NCBI GenBank assembly: GCA_009937605.1
Contig: JAACFG010000004.1
Location: 1 to 42,697, forward strand
Length of the DNA stretch: 42,697 nucleotides
Direction of reading: 5' to 3'
Origin: Gammaproteobacteria bacterium
GTDB lineage: Bacteria > Pseudomonadota > Gammaproteobacteria > Steroidobacterales > Woeseiaceae
In this document: positions 26,096 through 34,595 of the stretch, piece by piece
Layout: the number at the start of each line of letters is the position of its first letter
How positions within the stretch are numbered: position 1 is the first letter of the stretch
Notes under the pieces: model-generated
What the model was told of the DNA's origin: nothing
Database searches by the model: none
The model's input: the letters and a program-made list of their open reading frames with translations, nothing else
Program-made: the position numbers and the translations under genes

Positions 26096-26953
26096 ATGCC
26101 ACTTAACTACGACGATCTCATGTCGAAGGTCGAACTCGACCTCCCGTTCAGCTATACCGATGCCGATGCGATGCTCTATGCACTGAGTATTGGCATGGGG
26201 CGGAACCCGCTCGACCGGCGGGAGTTGCCCTATGTTTACGAGCAAGGGGAGATTCTGAAGACAGTTCCGACGATGGCGACCGTGCTGGTCCCGGAGATGT
26301 TCCCGGTCGGGCTGGGTTGGGATTACACCCAGATTCTGCATTCCGAGCAGCGTCTGCGCCTGTACCGGCCCTTGCCGCCGTCCGCCGATTTACTGATCAA
26401 CAAGCGAGTCGTCGATGCATTTGATCGCGGGCCGAAGCTGGGCGCACTGATCCTCCTTGAGGCTGAAGGCAGGCTGGCGAGTGACGACACGGTCCTGTTT
26501 ACGATGGGCTGCACGATCGTCGCGCGCGGCGATGGCGGCTTCGGCGGCCCTAGAGGCAAGGGTATTCCGCCGCATCGAGCGCCGCGCCGTGAGCCCGATT
26601 TGAGTTGCGATATCGAAACTCGCCTGGATCAGTCGCTGCTCTATCGACTTACGGGCGACCTCAATCCTTTGCATGCAGATCCGGATCGAGCCGCCGCCGT
26701 CGGTTTTGACCGGCCGATACTGCACGGTCTATGTACGCTTGGCATTGCATGCAAGGCGGTGCTGCAAACGATTTGCGATTACGATTACACGTTAATTGAG
26801 CAATTCGACGCCCGTTTCTCGGCGCCGGTATTTCCGGGCGATACGGTGACCACGGAGATGTGGCAGGACGGCAATGTCATATCGTTTGGCTGCAGCGTCA
26901 AAGAGCGCGACGCGATCGTGTTGCGCAACGGCAAATGCTGCCTGGTCGTTTGA
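26096..26953 (+). CDS. MaoC-like (R)-specific enoyl-CoA hydratase, double hot-dog
   Basis: A 285-residue protein with two hot-dog halves, like hydratase 2 of peroxisomal multifunctional enzyme (HSD17B4). The catalytic hydratase motif is in the C-terminal half: YRLTGDLNPLHADPDRAAAV followed by GFDRPILHGLCTLG, with the Asp-x-Asn-Pro-x-His dyad intact. The N-terminal half (residues 1-140) has the MaoC N-terminal dehydratase fold and supports substrate binding. It would hydrate trans-2-enoyl-CoA to (R)-3-hydroxyacyl-CoA. Leucine catabolism does not need such an enzyme, so it signals additional fatty or branched acyl-CoA chemistry in this operon. It starts 3 bases after the kinase stop. Confidence 0.9.
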   Translation: MPLNYDDLMSKVELDLPFSYTDADAMLYALSIGMGRNPLDRRELPYVYEQGEILKTVPTMATVLVPEMFPVGLGWDYTQILHSEQRLRLYRPLPPSADLLINKRVVDAFDRGPKLGALILLEAEGRLASDDTVLFTMGCTIVARGDGGFGGPRGKGIPPHRAPRREPDLSCDIETRLDQSLLYRLTGDLNPLHADPDRAAAVGFDRPILHGLCTLGIACKAVLQTICDYDYTLIEQFDARFSAPVFPGDTVTTEMWQDGNVISFGCSVKERDAIVLRNGKCCLVV

Positions 26954-26968
26954 GCGAGGGCGTCCACA

Positions 26969-27760
26969 ATGAGCAACCGAATTGATATTTCGATAGAAAA
27001 CCACGTGGCTGAGGTCATGCTCAACCGGCCGGAGAAGCTCAACGCGCTGGATCTCAAGACGTTCGAGGCGCTCGATGAGGCGGCTCGCACACTGGATGGC
27101 GACAAATCGGTCAGAGCTGTGGTGCTCCATGGAGCTGGCGAAAACTTCTGTGCAGGAATCGATCTCTCGGTTCTGCAGGGCGGCATCGACGACCTGGGCG
27201 AGTCGCTGCTTTCTGCTGTCGAAGGCTCGCCAGCCAACCGGTTCCAGAGGGCGGCCTACGCATGGCGAGAGCTGCCGGTGCCGGTAATCTGCGCATTGCA
27301 AGGGGTTACTTTTGGTGGCGGGTTTCAGATAGCGATGGGTGCGGATCTGCGTTACGCGGCACGCGATACGCAATTCTCGATTATGGAGTCGAAGTGGGGC
27401 CTGATCCCGGACATGGCGATCAGCACGACGCTGCGTCACATTGTCCCACCCGATCTCGTGAAGGAACTCGCGTGGACAGCGCGCGTATTCGATGCGAAGG
27501 AAGCTTTGCAGATCGGCGTGTTGACGTCGATTGAAGAGGACCCGCTTGCCGTGGCGCGACGGGTGGCGCGTGAGTGTGCTGACAAATCGCCGGACGCAAT
27601 TCGAGGCATCAAGCGTCTTGTCAACGAGGCGTGGAGCCGCTCCGAAGAGGATTCGCTGGTGCTGGAGGCACAGCTGCAACTGCGGTTGTTGGGCTCGGGT
27701 AACCAGGCTGAAGCGGTGCGTGCCAATCTCGAAAATCGCAAACCGAATTTCACCGCCTGA
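26969..27760 (+). CDS. Crotonase-fold enzyme, probably enoyl/dienoyl-CoA isomerase type
   Basis: A 263-residue crotonase. Oxyanion-hole segments are ENFCAGIDLSVL and GVTFGGGFQIAMGADLRYA. Hydratases use two Glu; here the first is replaced by Gln120, the second is present as Glu140 (SIMESKWGL), and an additional Asp148 lies 8 residues on. The Glu-x7-Asp pair is the arrangement of delta3,5-delta2,4-dienoyl-CoA isomerases, so simple enoyl-CoA hydration is unlikely to be the main activity. These assignments are by family memory, without an alignment. The gene follows the MaoC gene by 15 bases and belongs to the same operon. Confidence 0.85.
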   Translation: MSNRIDISIENHVAEVMLNRPEKLNALDLKTFEALDEAARTLDGDKSVRAVVLHGAGENFCAGIDLSVLQGGIDDLGESLLSAVEGSPANRFQRAAYAWRELPVPVICALQGVTFGGGFQIAMGADLRYAARDTQFSIMESKWGLIPDMAISTTLRHIVPPDLVKELAWTARVFDAKEALQIGVLTSIEEDPLAVARRVARECADKSPDAIRGIKRLVNEAWSRSEEDSLVLEAQLQLRLLGSGNQAEAVRANLENRKPNFTA

Positions 27761-27769
27761 CGGGTTTCG

Positions 27770-28546
27770 ATGTTTGGAACTTTCCGATCTGCGTGCAGAC
27801 AAATACAGGTGTCAGTTACTGTTGAAACAACATTGAACAAACAAGTCCAAATCCTCCTTCTGCCTCTCTTGTTGCTGTTGTGGACAACAGCTCCTGCGCA
27901 GTGGTCTGAGTTTCCTTCGGGAAATCTCGATTCTCGCACGACGCGTATTCAGGAAAAGGCGGAGTCGCTGTACCAGAGCGGTGGCTGGGAGCGGGCGCAC
28001 TTTATCTATGTCAATGAACTGGCACCGTTAGGCGACAAGTACGCCCAATACATGGCCGGCTACATGTGCCAGTGGGGTCACGGCGTTGAGAAGGACCCGG
28101 TTATGGCATCGGCCTGGTACAGGATTGCGGCCGAGCGTAACTCACCGGAGTTCATCGAAGTTCGTGATGAGATGATGGAGTCACTTAGCCCGGAAGATCG
28201 GGACCGCTCTGATATCGAATATCTTGAGCTCCGGAAAAAACTCAGCGACCTGGTCGTGGTCATGAAACTGTTGTCGGCGGAATACATCGAGCTGCAAGAT
28301 AGCGCGACCGGCTCACGCCTGGCAGGTCGAGGTGGATCGGTCACGATCGTCGACCCAAGATCCGGTGCGGGCATGTCCAAAGACGCTATGGTCAAGCGCC
28401 TTTTGAGTCAAATGCAGGTGCGGCTCGACTTTCTGACCGACGAACTGCAGATCGCACAAATGGAGGCGAGTGGCGTGGATCAGGACGATCTTGATGCCCT
28501 GGGTGCACAAATCACAGATTTTCTTGCGATTGTTGACGATCGGTAG
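27770..28546 (+). CDS. Exported Sel1-like repeat protein
   Basis: Up to 258 residues. A strongly hydrophobic signal (QILLLPLLLLLWTTAPAQ) begins about residue 27, so the true start may be GTG 27809 or TTG 27833 and not the ATG at 27770; no ribosome site decides. One Sel1-like unit is clear: AQYMAGYMCQWGHGVEKDPV followed by MASAWYRIAAERN, the alpha/alpha repeat of TPR-like adaptor proteins. The C-terminal half is helical (residues 130-258) with no motif I know. It is 9 bases behind the crotonase but has no evident metabolic role. Its last 35 bases overlap the convergent TetR gene. Confidence 0.8.
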   Translation: MFGTFRSACRQIQVSVTVETTLNKQVQILLLPLLLLLWTTAPAQWSEFPSGNLDSRTTRIQEKAESLYQSGGWERAHFIYVNELAPLGDKYAQYMAGYMCQWGHGVEKDPVMASAWYRIAAERNSPEFIEVRDEMMESLSPEDRDRSDIEYLELRKKLSDLVVVMKLLSAEYIELQDSATGSRLAGRGGSVTIVDPRSGAGMSKDAMVKRLLSQMQVRLDFLTDELQIAQMEASGVDQDDLDALGAQITDFLAIVDDR

Positions 28547-29129
28547 TCGTCAAACCGGCCCCCAGGATTTTCGGAAACTCCCTGATGACGTTTTCTGCGA
28601 CGTCCGCGTCACCGTGAAACCACTTTGGCACCCAGTTCAGGGCGCCCATAATGGCATTGCCGGTCATGCGAACATCGCAAGGCGCGATGCTGCCGTCTTC
28701 GATACCTCGCTCAAGCAGCGCTTCAAACCGCGTGCCGTGGTCCCGGGAAATCTGTAGCACCTCTTCGCGGTGCTCGGGTTGCAGCGACGGAATCTCACTC
28801 AGGATCGCGACCGGCCCACGCTCGCCCGTCATGGCCTCTACGTGGTATCGAATATAGCGCGTGACCGTGTCCAGGCCGCAACTGCCTTCCGCGACCGCTC
28901 GATCCATGGACTCCTGACCCACCTCACCGGCGCGCACGTAGCAAAGATAGACAAGTTCCTCTTTGTTTTTGACGTAGTAGTAAAGCGCGGCATCGGTCAG
29001 CCCCAGGATATTGGCAACATCCTTGAGCGACGAGCCGCTATAGCCTTTCTGGTTAAAACACTGCGCTGCGGCACGCAGCATTCGGTCTTTCTGCAATTCC
29101 CAGCGTGTTTCGGCGGCGTTTTCGCCCAT
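28512..29129 (-). CDS. TetR family regulator of the icmF operon
   Basis: A 205-residue TetR repressor. The N-terminal helix-turn-helix is AAQCFNQKGYSGSSLKDVAN followed by ILGLTDAALYYYVKNKEELVY. The C-terminal ligand domain is of the FadR/LiuQ-like acyl-CoA-responsive type by context only. It is divergent from icmF, and a 20-bp perfect palindrome lies between them, so it probably represses icmF and itself and is relieved by an acyl-CoA. I use the ATG at 29127-29129; a TTG 33 bases upstream would give an 11-residue extension lying closer to the operator. The 3' end overlaps the convergent Sel1 gene by 35 bases. Confidence 0.9.
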   Translation of the reverse strand: MGENAAETRWELQKDRMLRAAAQCFNQKGYSGSSLKDVANILGLTDAALYYYVKNKEELVYLCYVRAGEVGQESMDRAVAEGSCGLDTVTRYIRYHVEAMTGERGPVAILSEIPSLQPEHREEVLQISRDHGTRFEALLERGIEDGSIAPCDVRMTGNAIMGALNWVPKWFHGDADVAENVIREFPKILGAGLTTTDRQQSQENL

Positions 29130-29171
29130 GATTCGAGTGCTTGTGGCTTGAGTCTGGACCAATTCTGCATT

Positions 29172-29191
29172 ATTTTAATCCAGATTAAAAT
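29172..29191. promoter_or_regulatory. TetR-type operator
   Basis: ATTTTAATCCAGATTAAAAT: 9-bp perfect inverted arms around CA, in the 79-base gap between the divergent tetR and icmF starts. It sits 17 bases before the icmF ATG and 42 bases before the tetR ATG, so bound repressor would block both promoters. Size and symmetry fit TetR dimers. Binding is inferred. Confidence 0.7.
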
Positions 29192-29208
29192 TCTTCCCGG
29201 GTTGAAGT

Positions 29209-32200
29209 ATGAGTACGGCAGCCACTGATCTACCGCGCACGTCCGGCGAGCGCGACAGCACCCCTTTACGTTTTGTGACCGCGGCTTCATTGTTCGACGG
29301 CCACGATGCTGCGATTAACATAATGCGTCGCCTGATCCAGGCACAGGGCATTGAGGTCGTGCACCTCGGCCATAATCGCAGCGTCGAGGACATCGTGCAG
29401 GCCGCGATACAGGAGGACGCCGACGGCATCGCCGTCAGTTCCTACCAGGGTGGGCACAACGAGTTTTTCCGCTACATGGTCGACCGTTTGCGTGAGCTCG
29501 GCGCCGGGCACGTCAGGGTCTTCGGTGGTGGGGGCGGCACGATTACGCCCGAAGAAATTCGCGAGCTGATGGATTACGGGGTCGAGCGAATCTACCACCC
29601 GCACGACGGTATGGAACTCGGCCTGCAGGCGATGATCGAGGACCTTGTCACGCGGACCCATGCGGCACGCCGCAGGACGGTGGCGCCGGCGGCGAGTGAA
29701 ACCACGGTCGATATCGCGGGAATGATCTCCTCGATCGAGGAAGGCCTGTTTGATGAGGGCGAACTGGCTGCATTGCGTAAAGAGTGGCAAGTCAAGGCAG
29801 GCCAGGTACCGGTGATCGGCATTACCGGCACCGGCGGGGCAGGCAAGAGTAGCGTCACGGATGAAATACTGAATCGTTTCCTGGCGAGCTTCCCTGACAA
29901 ACGGATTGCCGTCCTGGCCGTAGACCCAACGCGGCGCCGCACGGGCGGTGCATTGCTGGGTGATCGCATTCGCATGAACTCGTTGCGCTCGGATCGAATC
30001 TACATGCGATCGATAGCGACGCGCCGCCAGCACCTTGCAACCAGCGAAATGCTGGGCGACCACATTGCCTACCTGAAATCACAGGGTTTCGATCTCGTCA
30101 TCGTGGAGACAGCGGGTATCGGCCAGAGTGACAGCGAAATCGTTGATATGGTCGACTACTCCGTCTACGTCATGACCAGCGAGTACGGAGCGGCAAGCCA
30201 GCTGGAAAAGATCGACATGCTCGATTTTGCCGACCTCATCGTCCTTAACAAATACGACAAGCGCGGCGCCGAGGATGCGTTGCGCGATGTCAGGAAACAA
30301 TGGAAGCGCAATCACGTTGCGTTCCAGACGAACGACGAAGACGTTCCTGTGTACCCGACGATCGCGAGCCAGTTTAACGACCCGGGCATTAGCTGGATGT
30401 TTGCAGAGATGTGCCGACGTGTCGCGGAGAAAGCCGGCCTCGATGCCAACAAGTGGACGCCGGACATCGACACGTCGATTCGTGAGCCGCGTTCGACTGC
30501 CATGATCCCGGGTTCCCGGATTCGCTATCTCGCAGAAATTTCTGAACAGGGGCGCGCAATAAACAACCGCATCGATTCGCAGGCGGAGCTCGCGAGCCGC
30601 GCCCAACATGTTTACGAATCACTCAAGCTGCTTGAAGACCCCGAGCTGCCCGTCGCACTGGAACCCTACAAGACGGACGCACTCAGTGGCGGCGATGACC
30701 GCAGCCTGCTGGTTCTGAGGCAGCGATACCAGGAGGCACTGAGCGACCTCACGCCAAGCTCGATCGCGCTGCTGCGCGAGTGGCCGGCTCGACGGGATGG
30801 TGTGCGCTCCGAACAGTTCAGCTACACGGTACGTGGTCGAGAGATTACGGGCGACAACTACCGCGAGTCGCTCAGTCACCAGAAGATTCCGAAAATCGCG
30901 GCGCCCGATTTCACCGATTGGGGGGAGTTGCTGACGTTCCTCAAGAAGGAGAACCTTCCCGGAGGGTATCCCTACACAGGCGGCGTCTACCCGTATCGCC
31001 GACTCGGCGAGGATCCGACCCGGATGTTTGCGGGCGAGGGCACGCCCGAGCGCACCAATCGGCGTTTCCATTACCTGTCGCAGGGTCAACCCGCGGCGCG
31101 GCTGTCCACTGCATTCGATTCGGTCACTCTGTACGGCGAGGATCCGCACGAGCGACCGGATATCTACGGCAAGGTAGGCAACTCGGGTGTCTCCATCGCC
31201 ACTGTCGACGATATGAAGAAACTGTATTCAGGTTTCGACCTGTGTGCGCCGTCGACCTCTGTGTCGATGACCATCAACGGCCCGGCGCCGATAATTCTGG
31301 CGTTCTTCATGAATACAGCTATCGACCAGCAAGTCGAGAAGCATTTGCGCGCGACAGGCGGTTGGGACGACGCACTGAAGAGAGTAGACGCCTATTTCGA
31401 GGGCAAGAGCCGCCCGACCTATGAAGGCGACCTTCCGGACGGCAACGACGGCCTGGGACTCGGCTTGCTCGGTGTCTCCGGCGACCTGGTCGTCGATGCG
31501 GAGACCTATGCGCGCATCAGGAACGAAACACTCTCGACGGTTCGCGGCACGGTGCAGGCCGATATCCTGAAGGAGGATCAGGCGCAAAATACCTGCATCT
31601 TCTCCACTGAGTTTGCAATGAAGATGATGGGGGACGTGCAACAGTTCTTTATCGAGAACAATGTCCGTAATTACTACAGCATCTCGATCAGCGGATATCA
31701 TATCGCCGAAGCCGGCGCGAACCCGATCAGCCAGCTTGCGTTTACTCTTTCGAACGGTTTCACGATCGTCGAGTACTATCTCGCACGCGGCATGGACATT
31801 GATGCCTTTGCGCCGAACCTGAGTTTCTTCTTCTCGAATGGCATGGACCCTGAGTACACAGTGATTGGTCGAGTCGCGCGACGCATTTGGGCGCGGGCGA
31901 TGAAGGAACGATACGGCGCGAGCGCGAGATCGCAGATGCTCAAGTATCACGTGCAGACCTCGGGTCGGAGCCTGCACGCCCAGGAAATCAGTTTTAACGA
32001 TATCCGTACGACGCTGCAGGCGCTGTATGCGCTGTTCGACAACTGCAACAGCCTGCACACGAACGCGTTCGACGAAGCAATTACAACACCGACGGAACAG
32101 TCTGTGCGTCGTGCAGTTGCGATCCAGATGATCATCTCGCAGGAACTTGGCCTCAATTTTTGCGAAAACCCGTGGCAGGGTTCGTTCGTCATTAAGGAAC

Positions 32201-32646
32201 TTACCGATCTCGTCGAAGAGGCGGTCTACCAGGAATTCGAGCGCATCTCGGAGCGCGGCGGTGTACTTGGCGCGATGGACACGATGTACCAGCGTGGCAA
32301 GATCCAGGAAGAGAGCCTGTACTACGAGCACAAGAAGCACGACGGCTCATTGCCGCTCATGGGTGTGAATACGTTCCTGCCCGAAGAAGGTCAGGAAGAC
32401 GAGGTTCACGAACTTGAACTCATTCGCTCCTCGGATGCGGAAAAGAAGGACCAGATTCGTCACGTCAGGGTTTTCCAGGCGACCCATGACGACGTGGGCG
32501 CGGCGGCGTTGGTCCGGCTGCAGGCTGTGGCCCGGGATCGTGGCAACGTGTTCGAGGAGCTGATGGAGACCGTCAAATCCAATTCGCTCGGCCAGATTTC
32601 CGGTGCCTTGTATGACGTCGGCGGCGAGTATCGCCGCAATATGTGA
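29209..32646 (+). CDS. icmF: Fused isobutyryl-CoA mutase with MeaB-like GTPase (IcmF)
   Basis: 1145 residues in the IcmF order: B12-binding domain (residues 20-145, with DGHDAAI, the base-off His motif), MeaB-like G-protein chaperone (195-430, Walker [10 protein letters not shown]) and the mutase barrel (about 560-1145). It interconverts isobutyryl-CoA and n-butyryl-CoA using adenosylcobalamin; the GTPase loads and protects the cofactor. Specificity residues agree: Phe607 (TRMFAGEG) and Gln793 (DQAQNTCIF) replace the Tyr and Arg of methylmalonyl-CoA mutase. It is longer than the roughly 1,090 residues I recall for characterised IcmF; extra residues lie near 720-770 (Gly/Asp-rich). TetR and its operator lie immediately upstream; the next gene starts 15 bases after the stop. 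Confidence 0.96.
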   Translation: MSTAATDLPRTSGERDSTPLRFVTAASLFDGHDAAINIMRRLIQAQGIEVVHLGHNRSVEDIVQAAIQEDADGIAVSSYQGGHNEFFRYMVDRLRELGAGHVRVFGGGGGTITPEEIRELMDYGVERIYHPHDGMELGLQAMIEDLVTRTHAARRRTVAPAASETTVDIAGMISSIEEGLFDEGELAALRKEWQVKAGQVPVIGITGTGGAGKSSVTDEILNRFLASFPDKRIAVLAVDPTRRRTGGALLGDRIRMNSLRSDRIYMRSIATRRQHLATSEMLGDHIAYLKSQGFDLVIVETAGIGQSDSEIVDMVDYSVYVMTSEYGAASQLEKIDMLDFADLIVLNKYDKRGAEDALRDVRKQWKRNHVAFQTNDEDVPVYPTIASQFNDPGISWMFAEMCRRVAEKAGLDANKWTPDIDTSIREPRSTAMIPGSRIRYLAEISEQGRAINNRIDSQAELASRAQHVYESLKLLEDPELPVALEPYKTDALSGGDDRSLLVLRQRYQEALSDLTPSSIALLREWPARRDGVRSEQFSYTVRGREITGDNYRESLSHQKIPKIAAPDFTDWGELLTFLKKENLPGGYPYTGGVYPYRRLGEDPTRMFAGEGTPERTNRRFHYLSQGQPAARLSTAFDSVTLYGEDPHERPDIYGKVGNSGVSIATVDDMKKLYSGFDLCAPSTSVSMTINGPAPIILAFFMNTAIDQQVEKHLRATGGWDDALKRVDAYFEGKSRPTYEGDLPDGNDGLGLGLLGVSGDLVVDAETYARIRNETLSTVRGTVQADILKEDQAQNTCIFSTEFAMKMMGDVQQFFIENNVRNYYSISISGYHIAEAGANPISQLAFTLSNGFTIVEYYLARGMDIDAFAPNLSFFFSNGMDPEYTVIGRVARRIWARAMKERYGASARSQMLKYHVQTSGRSLHAQEISFNDIRTTLQALYALFDNCNSLHTNAFDEAITTPTEQSVRRAVAIQMIISQELGLNFCENPWQGSFVIKELTDLVEEAVYQEFERISERGGVLGAMDTMYQRGKIQEESLYYEHKKHDGSLPLMGVNTFLPEEGQEDEVHELELIRSSDAEKKDQIRHVRVFQATHDDVGAAALVRLQAVARDRGNVFEELMETVKSNSLGQISGALYDVGGEYRRNM

Positions 32647-32661
32647 TTCGAGGAGCCTCTG

Positions 32662-33432
32662 TTGAGCGAGATCATCAAGTACGACCTGCACGATGGGGTG
32701 GCTGTCATTACGCTGCACCGGCCCGAAGCCATGAATTCCTTCAACACGGAACTGCGGGCAGCTGTCATGGATGCGTTCGCGAAAGCGCGTGACGATGACG
32801 CGGTACGTGCCGTTGTTTTTACGGGCGAGGGTCGGTGTTTTTCGGCGGGCGCCGACCTTAAGGCCGGGATCGATAGGGATGTCAGCGAAATTCTGCAGGT
32901 AGAATACCGGCCGGTCCTCGAGGCGATCGCCGAGATTCCAAAACCGGTCATCGGGGCGATTCCGGGCTCGGCAGCCGGCATCGGCCTGTCGATGGCGCTC
33001 CAGTGCGATCTTCTGATCATGGCCGACAACGCCTTCCTGTTGTCACCATTCACAACGATTTCTCTCGTGCCGGACGGCGGACTCAATTGGCTGCTTGTTC
33101 GGCAGCTCGGTTACCGCAGGGCATTTCAACTCAGTGTCGAGTCTGAACGGATTCCGGCGGCGTCGTGTGTCGAGTTGGGCCTGGCCAACAGGGCAGTTCC
33201 GGCAGAGGACCTCATGGACGCGGCACTCGAGTGGGCTCGATCGCTTGCGGCGCGTGCGCCGCTATCGGTGGCGGCAACGAAGAAAGTCATGCGCCTTGCA
33301 GCCGATCACAACTGGTCATCCGCCTACGATCTGGAAGCAGAACTGCAGGGGCAATTGCTCGCAAGTGAGGACAACAAAGAGGGCATCCAGGCCTTCTTTG
33401 AGAAGCGTGCGCCGAAATTCAAAGGCAAATAA
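32662..33432 (+). CDS. Crotonase-fold enzyme, PaaG-like isomerase type
   Basis: A 256-residue crotonase starting at TTG with GAGGAG at 32650-32655. Oxyanion-hole segments: GRCFSAGADLKAG and PGSAAGIGLSMALQCDLLIM. Neither hydratase Glu is present: the first position is hydrophobic and the second is Phe130 in SPFTTISLVPDGG. Asp138 in VPDGG is the catalytic acid typical of PaaG/ECI isomerases. It is therefore more likely an enoyl-CoA isomerase than a methacrylyl-CoA hydratase. It lies between icmF and an acyl-CoA dehydrogenase, ends 2 bases before the next start and is clearly in the same operon. Confidence 0.87.
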   Translation: MSEIIKYDLHDGVAVITLHRPEAMNSFNTELRAAVMDAFAKARDDDAVRAVVFTGEGRCFSAGADLKAGIDRDVSEILQVEYRPVLEAIAEIPKPVIGAIPGSAAGIGLSMALQCDLLIMADNAFLLSPFTTISLVPDGGLNWLLVRQLGYRRAFQLSVESERIPAASCVELGLANRAVPAEDLMDAALEWARSLAARAPLSVAATKKVMRLAADHNWSSAYDLEAELQGQLLASEDNKEGIQAFFEKRAPKFKGK

Positions 33433-33434
33433 CG

Positions 33435-34592
33435 ATGGATAGAAACATATTTGAAGAAGAGCATGAGATGTTCCGCGACTCGGTGCGGAGTTTCATGAAA
33501 AACGAAATCGGACCGAATGCCGAGCGCTGGAATGAGCAGGGCATTGTCGATCGTGACGCGTTCCTCAAGGCCGGGGAGATGGGGCTTCTCTGCATGTGGG
33601 TACCGGAAGAATACGGCGGTATTGGCATGCCGGACTTTGCTTACGAACAGATTGTCATGGAGGAGACAACGCGATTCGGTGATCCGGGCGTTTTCTTCAC
33701 GTTACACAGCCGGCTTGTCGCCCCGTATATCGGGAACTTCGGTACCGAGGAGCAGAAGCAACGTTGGCTTCCCAAGTGCGTCAGCGGTGAGAATATCCTT
33801 GCTATCGCGATGACCGAATCGGGGGCGGGTAGTGACCTCTCCGCGATCCGCTGTAAGGCGGAAGACAAGGGCGATCACTATCTGCTCAATGGTTCGAAAA
33901 CCTTCATTTCGAATGGCATTCTCGCGGACCTGGTTATTGTTGCCGCGCGCACTGACCCCGACAATCGCCACGGCATGTCCCTGTTCATGGTCGAGCGCGG
34001 CATGGAAGGCTTTGAGCGCGGTAGCAACATGAGCAAGATGGGTATGAAAACCCAGGACACGGCTGAACTCTTTTTCGACAACGTCAGGATTCCAAAGGAA
34101 AACCTGATCGGTGAACTGAACCGTGGTTTCTATCATTTAATGCACGGGCTGGCGGAGGAACGCCTGATTCTCGCGTGCGGCAATATGGCCAACGCGCACG
34201 CGGCGTTCGATGCGACGGTCGAATATGTCCAGGATCGAAAAGTCTTTGGCAAACCGCTCGCGGATTATCAGAACACGCGATTCAAGCTGGCAGCGATTCA
34301 AACCGAACTGGATGTTGGCTATGCATTTGTCGATCGGTGCGTTGTAGAACACAACGAGGGCAAGCTGACAGCAGAGGATGCTGCCAAGGCAAAACTCTGG
34401 ACCAGCGAGATGGAAGGTCGTACTACGGATGAATGTGTGCAGCTCCACGGCGGCAATGGGTTCATGATGGAGTACGAGGTTTGCCGCCGTCACGCGGCGG
34501 CTCGGGTGTCGCGAATTTATGCCGGTACGTCGGAAATAATGAAAGAGATTATCGCCAGGTCGATCGGCCTGGATCCACGCAAGAAGGGCTAG
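33435..34592 (+). CDS. Acyl-CoA dehydrogenase, LCAD-like
   Basis: A 385-residue FAD-dependent acyl-CoA dehydrogenase. Substrate and flavin segments are normal: MTESGAGSDLSAIRCKA, TFISNGILADLVIVAART and CVQLHGGNGFMMEYEV. The catalytic base is not at the usual C-terminal site: there the motif reads IYAGTSEIMKEIIAR, with Ala363 for Glu. Instead Glu242 in LAEERLILACG lies at the position used by long-chain (LCAD) and isovaleryl-CoA dehydrogenases. Overall it resembles LCAD, which accepts long and 2-methyl-branched chains, more than isobutyryl-CoA dehydrogenase. Its stop is 3 bases before the downstream dehydrogenase start. Confidence 0.92.
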   Translation: MDRNIFEEEHEMFRDSVRSFMKNEIGPNAERWNEQGIVDRDAFLKAGEMGLLCMWVPEEYGGIGMPDFAYEQIVMEETTRFGDPGVFFTLHSRLVAPYIGNFGTEEQKQRWLPKCVSGENILAIAMTESGAGSDLSAIRCKAEDKGDHYLLNGSKTFISNGILADLVIVAARTDPDNRHGMSLFMVERGMEGFERGSNMSKMGMKTQDTAELFFDNVRIPKENLIGELNRGFYHLMHGLAEERLILACGNMANAHAAFDATVEYVQDRKVFGKPLADYQNTRFKLAAIQTELDVGYAFVDRCVVEHNEGKLTAEDAAKAKLWTSEMEGRTTDECVQLHGGNGFMMEYEVCRRHAAARVSRIYAGTSEIMKEIIARSIGLDPRKKG

Positions 34593-34595
34593 ATC

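Noticed and set aside
31228-32340. Open frame of 370 codons antisense to icmF
   Set aside because: Shadow of the strong codon bias of icmF; its product has no recognisable fold, and the sense protein is fully conserved there.
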